DNA from: JADFQT01 sp965216025
GTDB lineage: Bacteria; Chloroflexota; Dehalococcoidia; Lucifugimonadales; UBA3495
Assembly: GCA_965216025.1 (NCBI GenBank)
Contig: CBDCEX010000016.1
Span: 1 to 64,000 of the forward strand
DNA length: 64,000 nt
Direction: 5' to 3'
In this document: positions 63,756 to 64,000 of the stretch, one piece after another
Position numbering within the stretch: position 1 is the first letter of the stretch
How the letters are laid out: every line of letters begins with the position of its first letter
Notes under the pieces: model-generated
What the model was told of the DNA's origin: nothing
The model's database searches: none
Seen by the model: the letters and a program-made list of their open reading frames with translations, nothing else
Position numbers and translations under genes: made by a program

Positions 63756-64000
63756 TTACTTCGGGGTTACCAGAACCGCCACCGGGAACGGGCAGGAGCT
63801 GCATTTAAAGCGATCGGCGCAAAGATATGGTGGAGCTGGTCAATTTGGGTATTCCGGCCAGCTAGCTGCCCTTTCCAGGTGTCTATAACGGTCAGGAGTG
63901 GATCCCCGTTAGTGGGTGCTACCGTCGCAGTATCAAAGCATAGGCCCTTTTTTGTTGGAGTGCCTAGGTGTTGCGGAAGCAGACTTGCGGCGGTTCGGGT

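Noticed and set aside
1..64000. All frameshifts as sequencing error
   Set aside because: Not fully excluded, but the same shift in two diverged ISAs1 copies, an exact 8-bp duplication, precise IS target duplications and many intact long genes argue for real decay in at least several cases.

Overview
The window is high-GC DNA with genes on both strands. It looks like a Chloroflexota genome, probably from the SAR202 / Dehalococcoidia side. This is inferred from gene content: large AAA-ATPase/LuxR regulators, luciferase-like flavin oxidoreductases, BVMO, GMC and CaiB enzymes, collagen-like lipoproteins, and short interspersed palindromic repeats. No rRNA, tRNA or CRISPR array was seen. There is no single-copy phylogenetic marker, so the assignment is an inference.

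About half of the window is a transposon-rich, decaying region. The resolved elements are an IS1380 end (1-333), IS630 (3867-5028), IS110 (7976-8929), two near-identical inverted ISAzo13 copies (10301-11595 and 41764-43058), two tandem ISAs1 copies (16556-17828 and 17944-19216), IS66 (20129-21559), a second IS630 with two probable MITEs (40614-44612), and IS1182 (48664-50555). Target duplications can be read for most of them. Several insertions can be undone on paper: a hybrid histidine kinase, a YtxH gene and a large LuxR regulator are each split at a duplicated target. The regulator carries both ISAs1 copies. Three full-length AAA-LuxR paralogues (14129-19874, 21611-24627, 31520-34572) and one scrap (7769) are all broken. 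Between 9.0 and 10.1 kb lie four unrelated gene ends joined head to tail.

Between and after these elements are mostly intact metabolic genes. The 24.9-31 kb stretch has a collagen-like lipoprotein, a broken HMVEH-motif membrane protein, an LLM flavin oxidoreductase with a cupin, a GMC oxidoreductase and a PNPOx-like protein. The 34.8-41.7 kb stretch has a crotonase with an unusual N-terminal extension, an MFS exporter, an ABC-F ATPase and a histidine phosphatase whose start codon seems lost.

The 44.8-62.8 kb stretch reads as an accessory catabolic island. It holds a scarred CoA-transferase, an SMP-30 lactonase-like protein, a type I Baeyer-Villiger monooxygenase, two SDR-like proteins that lack the catalytic Tyr, two VOC proteins, an orphan xanthine-dehydrogenase-type molybdenum subunit, two amidohydrolases, a carboxymuconolactone-decarboxylase-like protein and a methyltransferase. 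Together these suggest oxidation, ring opening and hydrolysis of cyclic or aromatic organics. The substrate cannot be read from the sequence. A second collagen-like secreted protein closes the window.
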